Shown in pieces: positions 1 to 6,476 of a DNA stretch of 7,924 nucleotides. The stretch's first letter is position 1; every line of letters begins with the position of its first letter. The position numbers were made by a program, and so were the translations under genes. The stretch comes from Helicobacteraceae bacterium (lineage in GTDB: Bacteria > Campylobacterota > Campylobacteria > Campylobacterales > Sulfurimonadaceae). The notes beneath the pieces were generated by a model that did no database searches, had not been told where the DNA came from, and was given only the letters and a program-made list of their open reading frames with translations. The DNA lies in assembly GCA_024635885.1 (NCBI GenBank), contig JAGXIA010000097.1, positions 1 through 7,924 on the forward strand, written 5' to 3'.

Positions 1-1
1 T

Positions 2-79
2 ATACCAAATATGGGTGTGCATAATGCAGTGAATGATGCTGTTATGACAGCTATGATTTTTTTAAAACTCAAGGTATAA
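2..79 (+). CDS. 3' end of a DEDDh-family 3'-5' exonuclease domain protein (partial)
   Basis: Only the last 25 codons lie in the window; the gene starts upstream. The frame reads IPNMGVHNAVNDAVMTAMIF and ends at TAA 77-79. The pattern H-N-A-x-x-D-A-x-x-T-A-x-x-F is the ExoIII motif of DEDDh exonucleases (DNA polymerase III epsilon/DnaQ and RNase T type), where the His and Asp are catalytic and bind metal. It probably removes nucleotides from 3' ends in DNA repair, replication or RNA turnover, but the specific protein cannot be named from its tail. The oxidoreductase gene starts 16 nt after this stop, so the two may be co-transcribed. Confidence 0.7.
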   Translation: MPNMGVHNAVNDAVMTAMIFLKLKV

Positions 80-95
80 AAGGCAATGGTATTAG

Positions 96-1301
96 ATGAT
101 TAAAGTATTAGTTATTGGTGGTGGATATGGCGGACTTAGAGTTATTGAGAGTTTGCAAAATCAGGATGATATTGAAATTATTTTAGTGGATCAAAATCCA
201 TATCATTACCTTCAGACAGAGGCTTATGGTTATATAGCTGGAAAGTTTGATGTGCATGACATAGCTATTGATTTACAAAGTTGGTGTGAAGGCTTTGCAA
301 AAGTTAAATTTATACAAACAAAAATCACCTCTCTTGATTTTGAAACTAAACTTGTTCACTCTGAAGATGAAAGCATTTCTTATGATTATGTGATTTTAGC
401 AGTTGGAGCAAGAACAAATTTCTTTTCATTTATAGAGGGACTTAGAGAAAACAGTTATGGGGTTAAATTTTTAAATCGCGCGTTTAACTTTAGAAAAGAG
501 TTTGAAGATTTACTTTATAACAAATTAAATACTAAACTAAGTGATAAGCCTGAGAAATTCAATATTGCCGTTGGCGGAGCAGGCTTAAGTGGCGTTGAAG
601 TTGCTGCAGAGATGGCTTATGTATTAAAAGACTATGGAAAAACAATTGGTGCACGCGCTGAAGATATAAATATTTATCTTATAGATGCAAGTGCCACTAT
701 TTTACCTGGAGCAAGTTCTTTTATTATAAAAAATACTCAAAAAAGACTTGAAAAATTGGGTGTAAAGATTCTAACAAATGCTTTTATATCAAAGGTTGAT
801 TCGAAAAAAATATCCTTTAAAGAGGGTGAAGACTTGGAATATTGTTTTATGATATTTACGGGTGGAATTAAAGCACCCCCGTTGAATGAAACTATAGAGT
901 GTGAAAAAAATAGAATCAATCAGCTGATTGTGGACAAAACATTAAATGTTTCAGGATATAAAAATGTATTTGCTATAGGTGATTGCATTGAAATGAAGGA
1001 CGAGCATGAAAATATTTTGCCTCCAACAGCTCAAAGTGCAGAGCGAAGTGCAGAATATGTTGCTAAAGCTATAAGAACTCGTATACAAAGAAAAGAACCT
1101 GAACCATTTAAAGCAAACATAATGGGAATATTTGTAGCACTTGGTGGTCAGTACGCCGTTGGAGAAGTTTTTAAGTTCATAAAAGTACAAGGTTATACAG
1201 CTTATCTTTTAAAGAAAGCTATAACTTATGGGTACTATAAAGGCCTTAAACTAAGGATTAACACAGGCTTTAAAAATAGGATTAAGAATAAAAACATTTA
1301 A
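96..1301 (+). CDS. NAD(P)H:quinone oxidoreductase, type II NADH dehydrogenase-like (FAD-dependent)
   Basis: A 401-residue flavoprotein of the pyridine-nucleotide-disulfide oxidoreductase superfamily. Seen: an N-terminal FAD-binding Rossmann motif GGGYGG at residues 8-13; a second dinucleotide-binding motif GGAGLSG at 160-166, for NAD(P)H; and the FAD-contacting motif FAIGDC at 292-297. After it, PPTAQSAE (310-316 region) matches the place where NDH-2 enzymes carry AQxAxQ for quinone binding, here with Glu instead of the last Gln. The C-terminal 60 residues are basic with aromatic and hydrophobic patches, fitting an amphipathic membrane anchor; there is no signal peptide or clear transmembrane helix. 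By family it would pass electrons from NADH to the quinone pool at the inner membrane without pumping protons. Sulfide:quinone reductase relatives share the fold, but I see no catalytic cysteine pattern supporting that. The start follows AAAGG at 79-83, 12 nt upstream, a loose spacing. Confidence 0.75.
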   Translation: MIKVLVIGGGYGGLRVIESLQNQDDIEIILVDQNPYHYLQTEAYGYIAGKFDVHDIAIDLQSWCEGFAKVKFIQTKITSLDFETKLVHSEDESISYDYVILAVGARTNFFSFIEGLRENSYGVKFLNRAFNFRKEFEDLLYNKLNTKLSDKPEKFNIAVGGAGLSGVEVAAEMAYVLKDYGKTIGARAEDINIYLIDASATILPGASSFIIKNTQKRLEKLGVKILTNAFISKVDSKKISFKEGEDLEYCFMIFTGGIKAPPLNETIECEKNRINQLIVDKTLNVSGYKNVFAIGDCIEMKDEHENILPPTAQSAERSAEYVAKAIRTRIQRKEPEPFKANIMGIFVALGGQYAVGEVFKFIKVQGYTAYLLKKAITYGYYKGLKLRINTGFKNRIKNKNI

Positions 1302-1352
1302 AGTCTAAATGTAGAATTCTGAAACATATTTTAAAAATAAATTTTATTTTTT

Positions 1353-1387
1353 TTGCAAGCTAATATTGATTTTTTATAAGATATAAT
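1353..1387 (+). promoter_or_regulatory. Probable sigma-70 promoter(s) of acs
   Basis: The 131-bp gap before acs is AT-rich. It contains TTGCAA (1353-1358) followed 17 bp later by TATAAG (1376-1381), and directly after that a perfect TATAAT (1382-1387). Either hexamer could be the -10. A T-rich run lies upstream (about 1340-1354), as is common in Campylobacterota promoters. The acs ribosome binding site AAGGA is at 1422-1426, 6 nt before ATG. Confidence 0.5.
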
Positions 1388-1432
1388 TTTTCATACTAGC
1401 ATAAAAAAGAGTTAAACATACAAGGAAAACTG

Positions 1433-3391
1433 ATGTCAGAAATTGAAAAAAAACCGGTTTTTAAACCAAATAAAGAATTTAGCAAAACTGCTAGAATTAA
1501 AAATATGTGTGAATACCATGACTTGCAAGATGCAGCTATTGAAGATTATGAAGGTTTTTGGGGAAAATATGCCACAGAAAAACTTGATTGGATTGAACCG
1601 TTTACAAATGTATTGGATGAGAGTAAATTTCCATTTGTAAAATGGTTTGAAGGTGGAAAATTAAATGTTTCTGCACAGTGTATTGACCGTCATTTAGATA
1701 CTCGTAAAAATAAAGCTGCGATTATTTTTGAAGGTGATAGAGGTGATGTAGAAGTTATTACTTATTTAGATTTATATAAAAATGTAAATAAGTTTGCTAA
1801 TCTTTTAAAAGAAGATTTTGGTGTAAAAAAAGGTGACCGTGTAGTTATCTATATGCCAATGATTCCTGAAGCTGCTTATGCGATGTTAGCATGTGCCAGA
1901 ATTGGCGCAATACACTCTATCGTATTTGGTGGTTTTTCTTCAGAAGCTTTAAAAGATAGAATCGAAGATGCACAGGCTAAAGTTGTCATTACTGCTGATG
2001 GAGCCTACAGAAAAACTAGACCATATATGTTAAAACCAGTTGTTGATGCAGCTTTAGAAGGTGAAACACCTGTAGAAAAAGTTTTAGTTGTAGAGAGAAA
2101 TAATGAAGATGTTACTTGGAAAGCTGGAAGAGATTATTCATACAATGAACTAATCAAATCTAAGTCAGGCAAATGTGAACCAGAAGTTATGGATGCAGAA
2201 GACCCATTATTTCTACTGTACACATCAGGTTCAACAGGTAAACCAAAAGGTGTTCAACATAACTCTGCAGGTTACATTCTTTGGGCACAAATGACAATGG
2301 AATGGGTATTTGATGTAAAAGAGAATGACACTTACTGGTGTACTGCCGATGTTGGCTGGATTACAGGGCATACGTACATAGTTTACGGTCCACTTGCAAT
2401 GGGTGCTACTACTGTAATGTTTGAAGGTGTTATTACTCATCCGGATGCCGGCCGTCCTTGGAAAATGGTTGAAGAACATAGAATTAATCAGTTTTATACT
2501 GCTCCAACAGCTATTCGTGTACTTCATAAGATGGGTGAAGACGAGCCTAAAAAATATGACTTATCATCATTGAAAGTTTTAGGAACAGTTGGTGAACCTA
2601 TTGATCCTCCGGCATGGAAATGGTACTACGAAGAGGTAGGTAACTCTAAATGTGCTATTGTTGACACTTACTGGCAAACTGAGACTGGTGGACATGTTGT
2701 TTCTCCTCTTCCAGGTGCTACACCTATTAAGCCTGCATGTGCAACATTTCCATTACCTGGAATCATGGCTGAGATTTTAGACTCTGATGGTACTAAAACT
2801 GAAGTAGGTGAGACAGGTCTTATGTGTATTACCCGTCCATGGCCTGCGATGATTCGTGGTGTTTGGGGTGACGAAGAGAGATTTGTGAAATCTTATTTTG
2901 GTGATGTGAAAAAAGATGGCAAACCAGTTTACTTTACAGGTGATGGTGCCCGTTATGATGAAGATGGGTATATAACTATTACCGGTCGTACTGATGATGT
3001 AATCAATGTTTCTGGACACAGGATGGGGACTGCTGAAGTTGAAGCAGCTATCAAAAAACATCCAAATGTAGCGGAAGTTGCAGTTGTTGGAAAACCACAT
3101 GAAATGAAAGGTGAAGGTATTTTCGCCTATGTCGTACTAAAATCTGATGAAGGTATTGCTGATGAGGTGGAAGAGGTTAAAGCGATTAACAATGTTATTA
3201 AGCACGAAATAGGAAATATTGCTATTTGTGATGATATGGTTTTTGCTCCTGGACTTCCAAAAACTCGTTCAGGTAAAATCATGCGTCGTATTTTACGCTC
3301 AATTGCTAAAGGTGAAAAAATTACTCAAGATATTTCTACTCTTGAAGATCCAAGTATAGTTGAGAAAATCAACAACATGGTAAATAAATAA
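1433..3391 (+). CDS. acs: Acetyl-CoA synthetase (AMP-forming)
   Basis: A 652-residue cytoplasmic enzyme that activates acetate with ATP to acetyl-AMP and then forms acetyl-CoA. All adenylate-forming signatures are visible: the phosphate-binding loop YTSGSTGKPKG at residues 263-273; VGWITGHTYIVYGPL in the acetate-pocket region; YWQTETGG at 413-420; the hinge segment GRTDDVINVSGHR from 518; and the C-terminal PKTRSGK with Lys615, the lysine that protein acetyltransferases modify to switch off this family. The length equals the usual bacterial Acs length of about 650. The start is well supported by AAGGA 6 nt upstream. It has its own promoter and is followed by a strong hairpin, so it is probably monocistronic. 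In a Campylobacterota host it would feed acetate into biosynthesis or the reductive TCA cycle (inference). Confidence 0.97.
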   Translation: MSEIEKKPVFKPNKEFSKTARIKNMCEYHDLQDAAIEDYEGFWGKYATEKLDWIEPFTNVLDESKFPFVKWFEGGKLNVSAQCIDRHLDTRKNKAAIIFEGDRGDVEVITYLDLYKNVNKFANLLKEDFGVKKGDRVVIYMPMIPEAAYAMLACARIGAIHSIVFGGFSSEALKDRIEDAQAKVVITADGAYRKTRPYMLKPVVDAALEGETPVEKVLVVERNNEDVTWKAGRDYSYNELIKSKSGKCEPEVMDAEDPLFLLYTSGSTGKPKGVQHNSAGYILWAQMTMEWVFDVKENDTYWCTADVGWITGHTYIVYGPLAMGATTVMFEGVITHPDAGRPWKMVEEHRINQFYTAPTAIRVLHKMGEDEPKKYDLSSLKVLGTVGEPIDPPAWKWYYEEVGNSKCAIVDTYWQTETGGHVVSPLPGATPIKPACATFPLPGIMAEILDSDGTKTEVGETGLMCITRPWPAMIRGVWGDEERFVKSYFGDVKKDGKPVYFTGDGARYDEDGYITITGRTDDVINVSGHRMGTAEVEAAIKKHPNVAEVAVVGKPHEMKGEGIFAYVVLKSDEGIADEVEEVKAINNVIKHEIGNIAICDDMVFAPGLPKTRSGKIMRRILRSIAKGEKITQDISTLEDPSIVEKINNMVNK

Positions 3392-3403
3392 CTATAACTT
3401 CAT

Positions 3404-3430
3404 GGCATGTGGAATTAATTTCCACATGCC
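3404..3430 (+). terminator. Strong hairpin after acs, probable transcription terminator
   Basis: An 11-bp perfect inverted repeat: GGCATGTGGAA (3404-3414) pairs with TTCCACATGCC (3420-3430) around a 5-nt loop TTAAT. It starts 13 nt after the acs stop codon. There is no run of T after it on the + strand, so it is not a textbook intrinsic terminator; it could stop transcription weakly or protect the acs mRNA 3' end. Its right arm occupies the position expected for the -35 of the pyrF promoter. Confidence 0.6.
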
Positions 3431-3442
3431 AAACTACAAAAA

Positions 3443-3451
3443 TGCTATAAT
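3443..3451 (+). promoter_or_regulatory. Extended -10 promoter of pyrF
   Basis: TGCTATAAT contains a perfect TATAAT (3446-3451) preceded by TGn, the extended -10 form that works without a good -35. It lies 27 nt before the pyrF ATG, with AAGAGA at about 3469-3474 as ribosome binding site, giving a short leader of roughly 20 nt. Confidence 0.65.
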
Positions 3452-3478
3452 TTCATAAATAATACAAAAAGAGAACTT

Positions 3479-4162
3479 ATGGAACTTTGTGTAGCACTTG
3501 ACCTCCCTACAAAACAAGCAAATTTAGAACTGGTAGAGAAAATAAAAAGTTATGATATTTGGCTTAAAGTCGGACTTCGTACATACATTCGTGACGGTGA
3601 AGATTTTTTACTGGAACTTAAAAAAATAAATCCAGATTTTAAAATATTTTTAGACCTGAAACTTTATGATATACCAAATACTATGGCAGATGCTGCAGAG
3701 TCTATAATGGGGCTTGGTGTTGATATGTTCAATGTTCATGCTAGTGCTGGAAAACGTGCTATGAAAGAAGTTATGCAGAGATTAAGCAGTTATGAGTCAA
3801 GACCAATTGTTTTAGCAGTTACTGCTTTGACTTCATTTACTGAAGAAGAGTTTACAGAAGTCTACGAAAAAGACATTACAGCAAAAGCTGATCAGTTTGC
3901 AAAAGATGCTTATGACAGTGGACTTGACGGAGTTGTTTGCTCGGCTTTTGAGAGTGAGTCTATAAAAAGAGTGACTTCAAAAGAATTTATGACACTGACG
4001 CCTGGAATTCGTCCTTTTGGTGAAGATGCTGGTGATCAAAAAAGAGTAGCAGACATACCGTATGCGAAGAGTGCTTTAGTTGATTTTATAGTTGTAGGCC
4101 GTCCGATTTATAAGTCAGATAATCCGGCTCAAGTAGTGACAAGAATTTTAGAAAAAATTTAA
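3479..4162 (+). CDS. pyrF: Orotidine-5'-phosphate decarboxylase
   Basis: A 227-residue TIM-barrel enzyme catalysing the last step of de novo UMP synthesis, OMP to UMP plus CO2, in the cytoplasm. The hallmark active-site motif DLKLYDIPNT is present at residues 59-68, with the catalytic Asp59, Lys61 and Asp64. The N-terminal strand LCVALDLP carries the first substrate-binding Asp, and the C-terminal phosphate-binding segments TPGIRPFG and VVGRPIYKS are intact. Length matches the bacterial short form (about 225-240). The start sits behind AAGAGA and just downstream of an extended -10 promoter, so the gene can be expressed independently of acs. It ends about 90 bp before the tRNA-Ser gene. Nothing unusual is seen in it. 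Confidence 0.96.
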   Translation: MELCVALDLPTKQANLELVEKIKSYDIWLKVGLRTYIRDGEDFLLELKKINPDFKIFLDLKLYDIPNTMADAAESIMGLGVDMFNVHASAGKRAMKEVMQRLSSYESRPIVLAVTALTSFTEEEFTEVYEKDITAKADQFAKDAYDSGLDGVVCSAFESESIKRVTSKEFMTLTPGIRPFGEDAGDQKRVADIPYAKSALVDFIVVGRPIYKSDNPAQVVTRILEKI

Positions 4163-4218
4163 CTCTATATTTGAAATTATAGGGTAAAAGGGCAAAAACA
4201 TTTTTTTAAGCTGTCTAT

Positions 4219-4238
4219 TATAATATTATGATTATAAT
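4219..4238 (+). promoter_or_regulatory. Likely promoter of tRNA-Ser
   Basis: Two perfect TATAAT hexamers (4219-4224 and 4233-4238) lie in the 90-bp pyrF-tRNA gap. The second ends 14 nt before the mature tRNA 5' end, fitting a very short leader. No convincing -35 is visible. Confidence 0.45.
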
Positions 4239-4252
4239 TCCCCTCTTCAAAT

Positions 4253-4342
4253 GGACGAGTGGGTGAGCGGCTGAAACCACATCCCTGCTAAGGATGCGTA
4301 CGGGTAACTGTACCGAGAGTTCGAACCTCTCCTCGTCCACCA
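4253..4342 (+). tRNA. tRNA-Ser (anticodon GCU), CCA encoded
   Basis: The full cloverleaf can be folded by eye. The acceptor stem GGACGAG (4253-4259) pairs with CTCGTCC (4332-4338); the D stem is GGT/ACC; the anticodon stem CATCC (4280-4284)/GGATG (4292-4296) encloses loop CTGCTAA with anticodon GCT at 4287-4289; a long class II variable arm contains GTAC...GTAC pairing; the T arm is GAGAG-TTCGAAC-CTCTC. The long variable arm and GCT anticodon identify it as the serine tRNA reading AGC and AGU. CCA is encoded at 4340-4342, and the base before it (discriminator) is A. Its 3' end is the attachment site used by the adjacent integrase element. Confidence 0.95.
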
Positions 4343-4344
4343 CT
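4335..4344 (+). other. Integrase attachment core (attL candidate), copy 1 at tRNA 3' end
   Basis: GTCCACCACT covers the last acceptor-stem bases, the encoded CCA and two bases beyond. The same 10 bp recur at 4389-4398. With one mismatch the match extends to 13 bp (4332-4344 against 4386-4398). Placement at a tRNA 3' end directly beside a tyrosine recombinase is the classic arrangement for an integrated element. Confidence 0.6.
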
Positions 4345-4388
4345 GAAGAAAAACTCCCCAAAACACGTACTTTAACAAAAAGTTACTT

Positions 4389-4398
4389 GTCCACCACT
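4389..4398 (+). repeat. Second copy of the attachment core
   Basis: An exact 10-bp direct repeat (GTCCACCACT) of the tRNA 3' end, 54 bp downstream of the first copy. It could be the true left junction of the present element, with the 44 bp between the copies left from an earlier insertion or being the old host flank. Confidence 0.55.
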
Positions 4399-4400
4399 AG

Positions 4401-4421
4401 TTTTCTACAGTTTTTTCTACA
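4401..4421 (+). repeat. Two TTTTCTACA direct repeats beside the attachment core
   Basis: TTTTCTACA occurs at 4401-4409 and 4413-4421, a 12-bp period close to one helical turn, directly after the second attachment core. The spacing and place fit arm-type or accessory binding sites for the integrase or an excisionase; this role is inferred only from position. Confidence 0.35.
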
Positions 4422-4435
4422 TAATTGATACACTT

Positions 4436-4457
4436 TATTACTTGAAAAAGAGTAATA
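4436..4457 (+). promoter_or_regulatory. Hairpin over the integrase ribosome binding site
   Basis: TATTACTT (4436-4443) can pair with GAGTAATA (4450-4457), 8 bp with one G-U pair, around loop GAAAAA (4444-4449). The integrase ribosome binding site, purine-rich AAAAAGAG, lies across the loop and the 3' arm, and the ATG follows 3 nt later at 4461. It could limit integrase translation or act as a DNA operator. Confidence 0.4.
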
Positions 4458-4460
4458 CAA

Positions 4461-6029
4461 ATGTTACAAAAACACAAAAATGGTACTTATTACTTCAGGT
4501 ACATTATCCCCAAAGACTTACAAGACATATTTAATACAAAAGAGATATTAAAAAGTTTAAAAACAAAAAATAAAAAAGTAGTCGATGTGTTATATAATGA
4601 CAAGGTTAAAGAACTTGAACAAATTATATATTACATAAGGACTAAAGTGTTAAGTGAAAAAGAAATCAATTTAATGATAGATGACTTTAAAAAGAATGAA
4701 GTCACAAGAGTAAATACACTTTATACTGAAACTCCTAACCCTGAAAGTTTATATGATTTTGATGATTTTGAAGAAAATATAAAGATATATAAAGGGTATA
4801 TACAAGAAAAAGATTATTCATATATTGATGAAACAATACAAGAATTATTGAAAAAATTTAATATAGATAATTACACAGAAGAACAGTACAATGAACTAGG
4901 AAGACAAGTTTGTTTAAGTTATTGTGGACTTAATGAGTATATAGATAACTTGATACAAGGTAAAGTAAGACTTGACGACAAATACAATATGTTACAGTTT
5001 ACTTCAAAGACGATAGTTGAAAACTTTAAAACTTTTAATAATGTACAAAAAACTAATATAGTTGGTGTTACATTAGGAGAATATTGGGATAAACTATTTG
5101 AATATTTAATCAATATAAAAAAACTTAGTGAGTCTTCCCTTAAAGGTTATCGAAGTTCAAAAAAGTATTTAAATTTATTTTATAATGACGATACAGATGT
5201 TGGAGTGTTTACAAAGAAAATATTTAGAGATTTACAAGTTACATATACAAAATTACCGATAAAAACTTGTAGTAATAAAAAATATGAAAATATGACAATT
5301 AAAGAACTTACAGAGTTAGATGTTGACAAGTTAAACAATAAAACTATTAACGTACAGTTTAGTTATTATAAAGTGTTGTTTCAAGAGTTAGTATATGATG
5401 AAATTACACATGAGAATATTGTTAGTGTAAAAAAATTACCGGAACAAGACTCAAATAAAGAAAGATATTCAGATAAAGATTTAGAGAAAATATTTACTTC
5501 AGAATTAGATACAAAATATAAAAATTTATGTAAAATTAGTTTATATACAGGAATGAGATATAGTGAGATACTTTTTTTAAAAACACAAGGTATAGTAAAT
5601 GTTAATGGTGTAGATTGTATAGAAATTAAAGAAGGTGACACGAGTACAAAAACTAAAAACTCAGTACGAACAATACCAATACATAATGAAATAAAAACAT
5701 TAATAAAAAACTCACAAAAAACTACTACGAATAATTACTTATTTTATAATGGAAATAACACTGATGAGGAAGTATTTGGAACTGTAGAAAATAAAAATAT
5801 AAACAAAGAACTTAATAAAATCATTATTGATAAAAATAAAACATTTCATTCGTTTAGGAAAAATTTTATAACTAAACTTTACGAAACGTCTCCTACACAA
5901 GAAAGTTTTATTAAAGTATTAAGTGGACATAGTATTAAAAATAATATAACATTAAGTGTTTACGGAAATGTTAATATAAATGAACTTTTTAAGATGGTGG
6001 AAAAGGTTGAGTTTGATATTAACTATTAG
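4461..6029 (+). CDS. int: Site-specific tyrosine recombinase (integrase)
   Basis: A 522-residue integrase that would insert and excise the element at the tRNA-Ser 3' end. The N-terminus, with TYYFRYIIPKDLQDIF and LKTKN, resembles the short domain (DUF6538 type) that opens many large tRNA-targeting integrases. The middle (about 205-310) is the SAM-like core-binding region, containing LGEYWDKLFEYLI. The C-terminal catalytic domain is complete: Arg366 in YTGMRYSEIL, the beta-hairpin Lys397 in STKTKNSVRTIPIH, His463 and Arg466 in FHSFRKNF, His490 in LSGHS, and the nucleophile Tyr501 in SVYGN. With all six present and no frameshift, it is probably active. It is very AT-rich and Lys/Asn-rich compared with acs and pyrF, showing foreign origin. 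It lies 118 bp from the tRNA and reads away from it. It is longer than the usual 350-420 residues, mostly in the N-terminal half. Confidence 0.93.
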   Translation: MLQKHKNGTYYFRYIIPKDLQDIFNTKEILKSLKTKNKKVVDVLYNDKVKELEQIIYYIRTKVLSEKEINLMIDDFKKNEVTRVNTLYTETPNPESLYDFDDFEENIKIYKGYIQEKDYSYIDETIQELLKKFNIDNYTEEQYNELGRQVCLSYCGLNEYIDNLIQGKVRLDDKYNMLQFTSKTIVENFKTFNNVQKTNIVGVTLGEYWDKLFEYLINIKKLSESSLKGYRSSKKYLNLFYNDDTDVGVFTKKIFRDLQVTYTKLPIKTCSNKKYENMTIKELTELDVDKLNNKTINVQFSYYKVLFQELVYDEITHENIVSVKKLPEQDSNKERYSDKDLEKIFTSELDTKYKNLCKISLYTGMRYSEILFLKTQGIVNVNGVDCIEIKEGDTSTKTKNSVRTIPIHNEIKTLIKNSQKTTTNNYLFYNGNNTDEEVFGTVENKNINKELNKIIIDKNKTFHSFRKNFITKLYETSPTQESFIKVLSGHSIKNNITLSVYGNVNINELFKMVEKVEFDINY

Positions 6030-6049
6030 ATAAAAGACTTAATCCTTTT

Positions 6050-6071
6050 AAGTAACGAAAAAGTAACTACA
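6050..6071 (+). repeat. Two 11-bp-spaced AAGTAAC repeats after int
   Basis: AAGTAAC occurs at 6050-6056 and 6061-6067, 11 bp apart, and its inverse GTTACTT occurs at 4382-4388, immediately left of the second attachment core. The second copy can also pair with GTTATTT (6076-6082, one G-U). The one-turn spacing suggests sites for a DNA-binding protein such as an excisionase or repressor; the role is inferred. Confidence 0.3.
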
Positions 6072-6088
6072 CCCCGTTATTTGACTCT

Positions 6089-6105
6089 TATAAATATGTA
6101 TAAAC
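6089..6105 (+). promoter_or_regulatory. Candidate promoter of the small-gene operon
   Basis: The 91-bp gap between int and the first small gene has two -10-like sequences, TATAAAT (6089-6095) and TATAAAC (6099-6105). TTGACT at 6081-6086 is too close to either to be a standard -35. The ribosome binding site AGGAG is at 6108-6112. The exact promoter cannot be decided by eye, but this is the only gap in which the operon promoter could lie. Confidence 0.35.
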
Positions 6106-6120
6106 TTAGGAGTTTATACA
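6097..6120 (+). promoter_or_regulatory. Perfect 9-bp inverted repeat with the Shine-Dalgarno in its loop
   Basis: TGTATAAAC (6097-6105) and GTTTATACA (6112-6120) are perfect inverse complements separated by TTAGGA (6106-6111). AGGAG, the ribosome binding site of the next gene, fills the loop and the first base of the right arm, and the ATG begins at the very next base (6121). It may be a repressor operator overlapping the start or an RNA hairpin gating translation of the whole coupled operon. Confidence 0.6.
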
Positions 6121-6279
6121 ATGACTACAGAACAGACACTACACAACTTACTTACAAAAACTACACACACTACACTACTTAAGAAAGACAGTAAAGGTAA
6201 TGAAATATTACTAGACAAACTGTTGACTACAATCAAACTTTTAAAACTTGATAAACAGATTACTAAGGGTTTAAAGTAA
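6121..6279 (+). CDS. Small Thr/Leu-rich hypothetical protein, first gene of the coupled operon
   Basis: A 52-residue product that I do not recognise, beginning MTTEQTLHNLLTKTTH. It holds 11 Thr and 13 Leu, nearly half the chain, and is basic toward the C-terminus; the second half is probably helical. No signal peptide, Cys or known motif is visible. The ATG is supported by AGGAG (6108-6112) at 8-nt spacing, placed inside a perfect hairpin. The stop TAA overlaps the ATG of the next gene by one base (TAATG), so translation is probably coupled. Bases 6136-6182 contain no G on the coding strand, which would keep the early mRNA unstructured. It may be a real small protein or mainly a translated leader that controls access to the downstream genes. 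Confidence 0.6.
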   Translation: MTTEQTLHNLLTKTTHTTLLKKDSKGNEILLDKLLTTIKLLKLDKQITKGLK

Positions 6280-6476
6280 TGAAAAATTTCAAAACTTTAG
6301 TAGAAGAAAACAAAGTATATAAACTGTATGAACTTATAGTACAGAGTATTGATAAAGTCGATGATAACTTAAGTGTAGATGAATTTAGTAAAGTGATAAC
6401 TAAGGTACTTGTAAACGATTACGGTTCACATAACTATGACAAGTTTATAAAAGTATTAGTACAAGGATTGAAATAA
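6279..6476 (+). CDS. Small hypothetical protein (65 aa)
   Basis: A 65-residue, probably all-helical soluble protein with no family I can name. It has alternating acidic and hydrophobic positions (SIDKVDDNLSVDEFSKVITK) and ends KFIKVLVQGLK. It overlaps the previous gene by one base and the next gene starts within its stop (TAATG). The ribosome binding site AAGGG (6265-6269), 9 nt before ATG, lies inside the upstream coding region, supporting this start and translational coupling. AT-rich base use matches the neighbours and integrase rather than the core genes. Confidence 0.72.
   Translation: MKNFKTLVEENKVYKLYELIVQSIDKVDDNLSVDEFSKVITKVLVNDYGSHNYDKFIKVLVQGLK

Noticed and set aside
1328..1354. 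AT-only inverted repeat followed by a T-run after the oxidoreductase gene, as a terminator
   Set aside because: The arms are pure A/T with almost no loop space, so a stable hairpin is unlikely; the T-run is explained as the upstream part of the acs promoter.
2231..2527. 98-codon minus-strand frame inside acs
   Set aside because: It is antisense to a highly conserved, fully intact acs reading frame and has the odd Cys/Trp/His-rich composition of a shadow frame.
6037..6053. ACTTAA...TTAAGT inverted repeat after int as a terminator
   Set aside because: It has only a 6-bp AT-rich stem and no following T-run; too weak to call.
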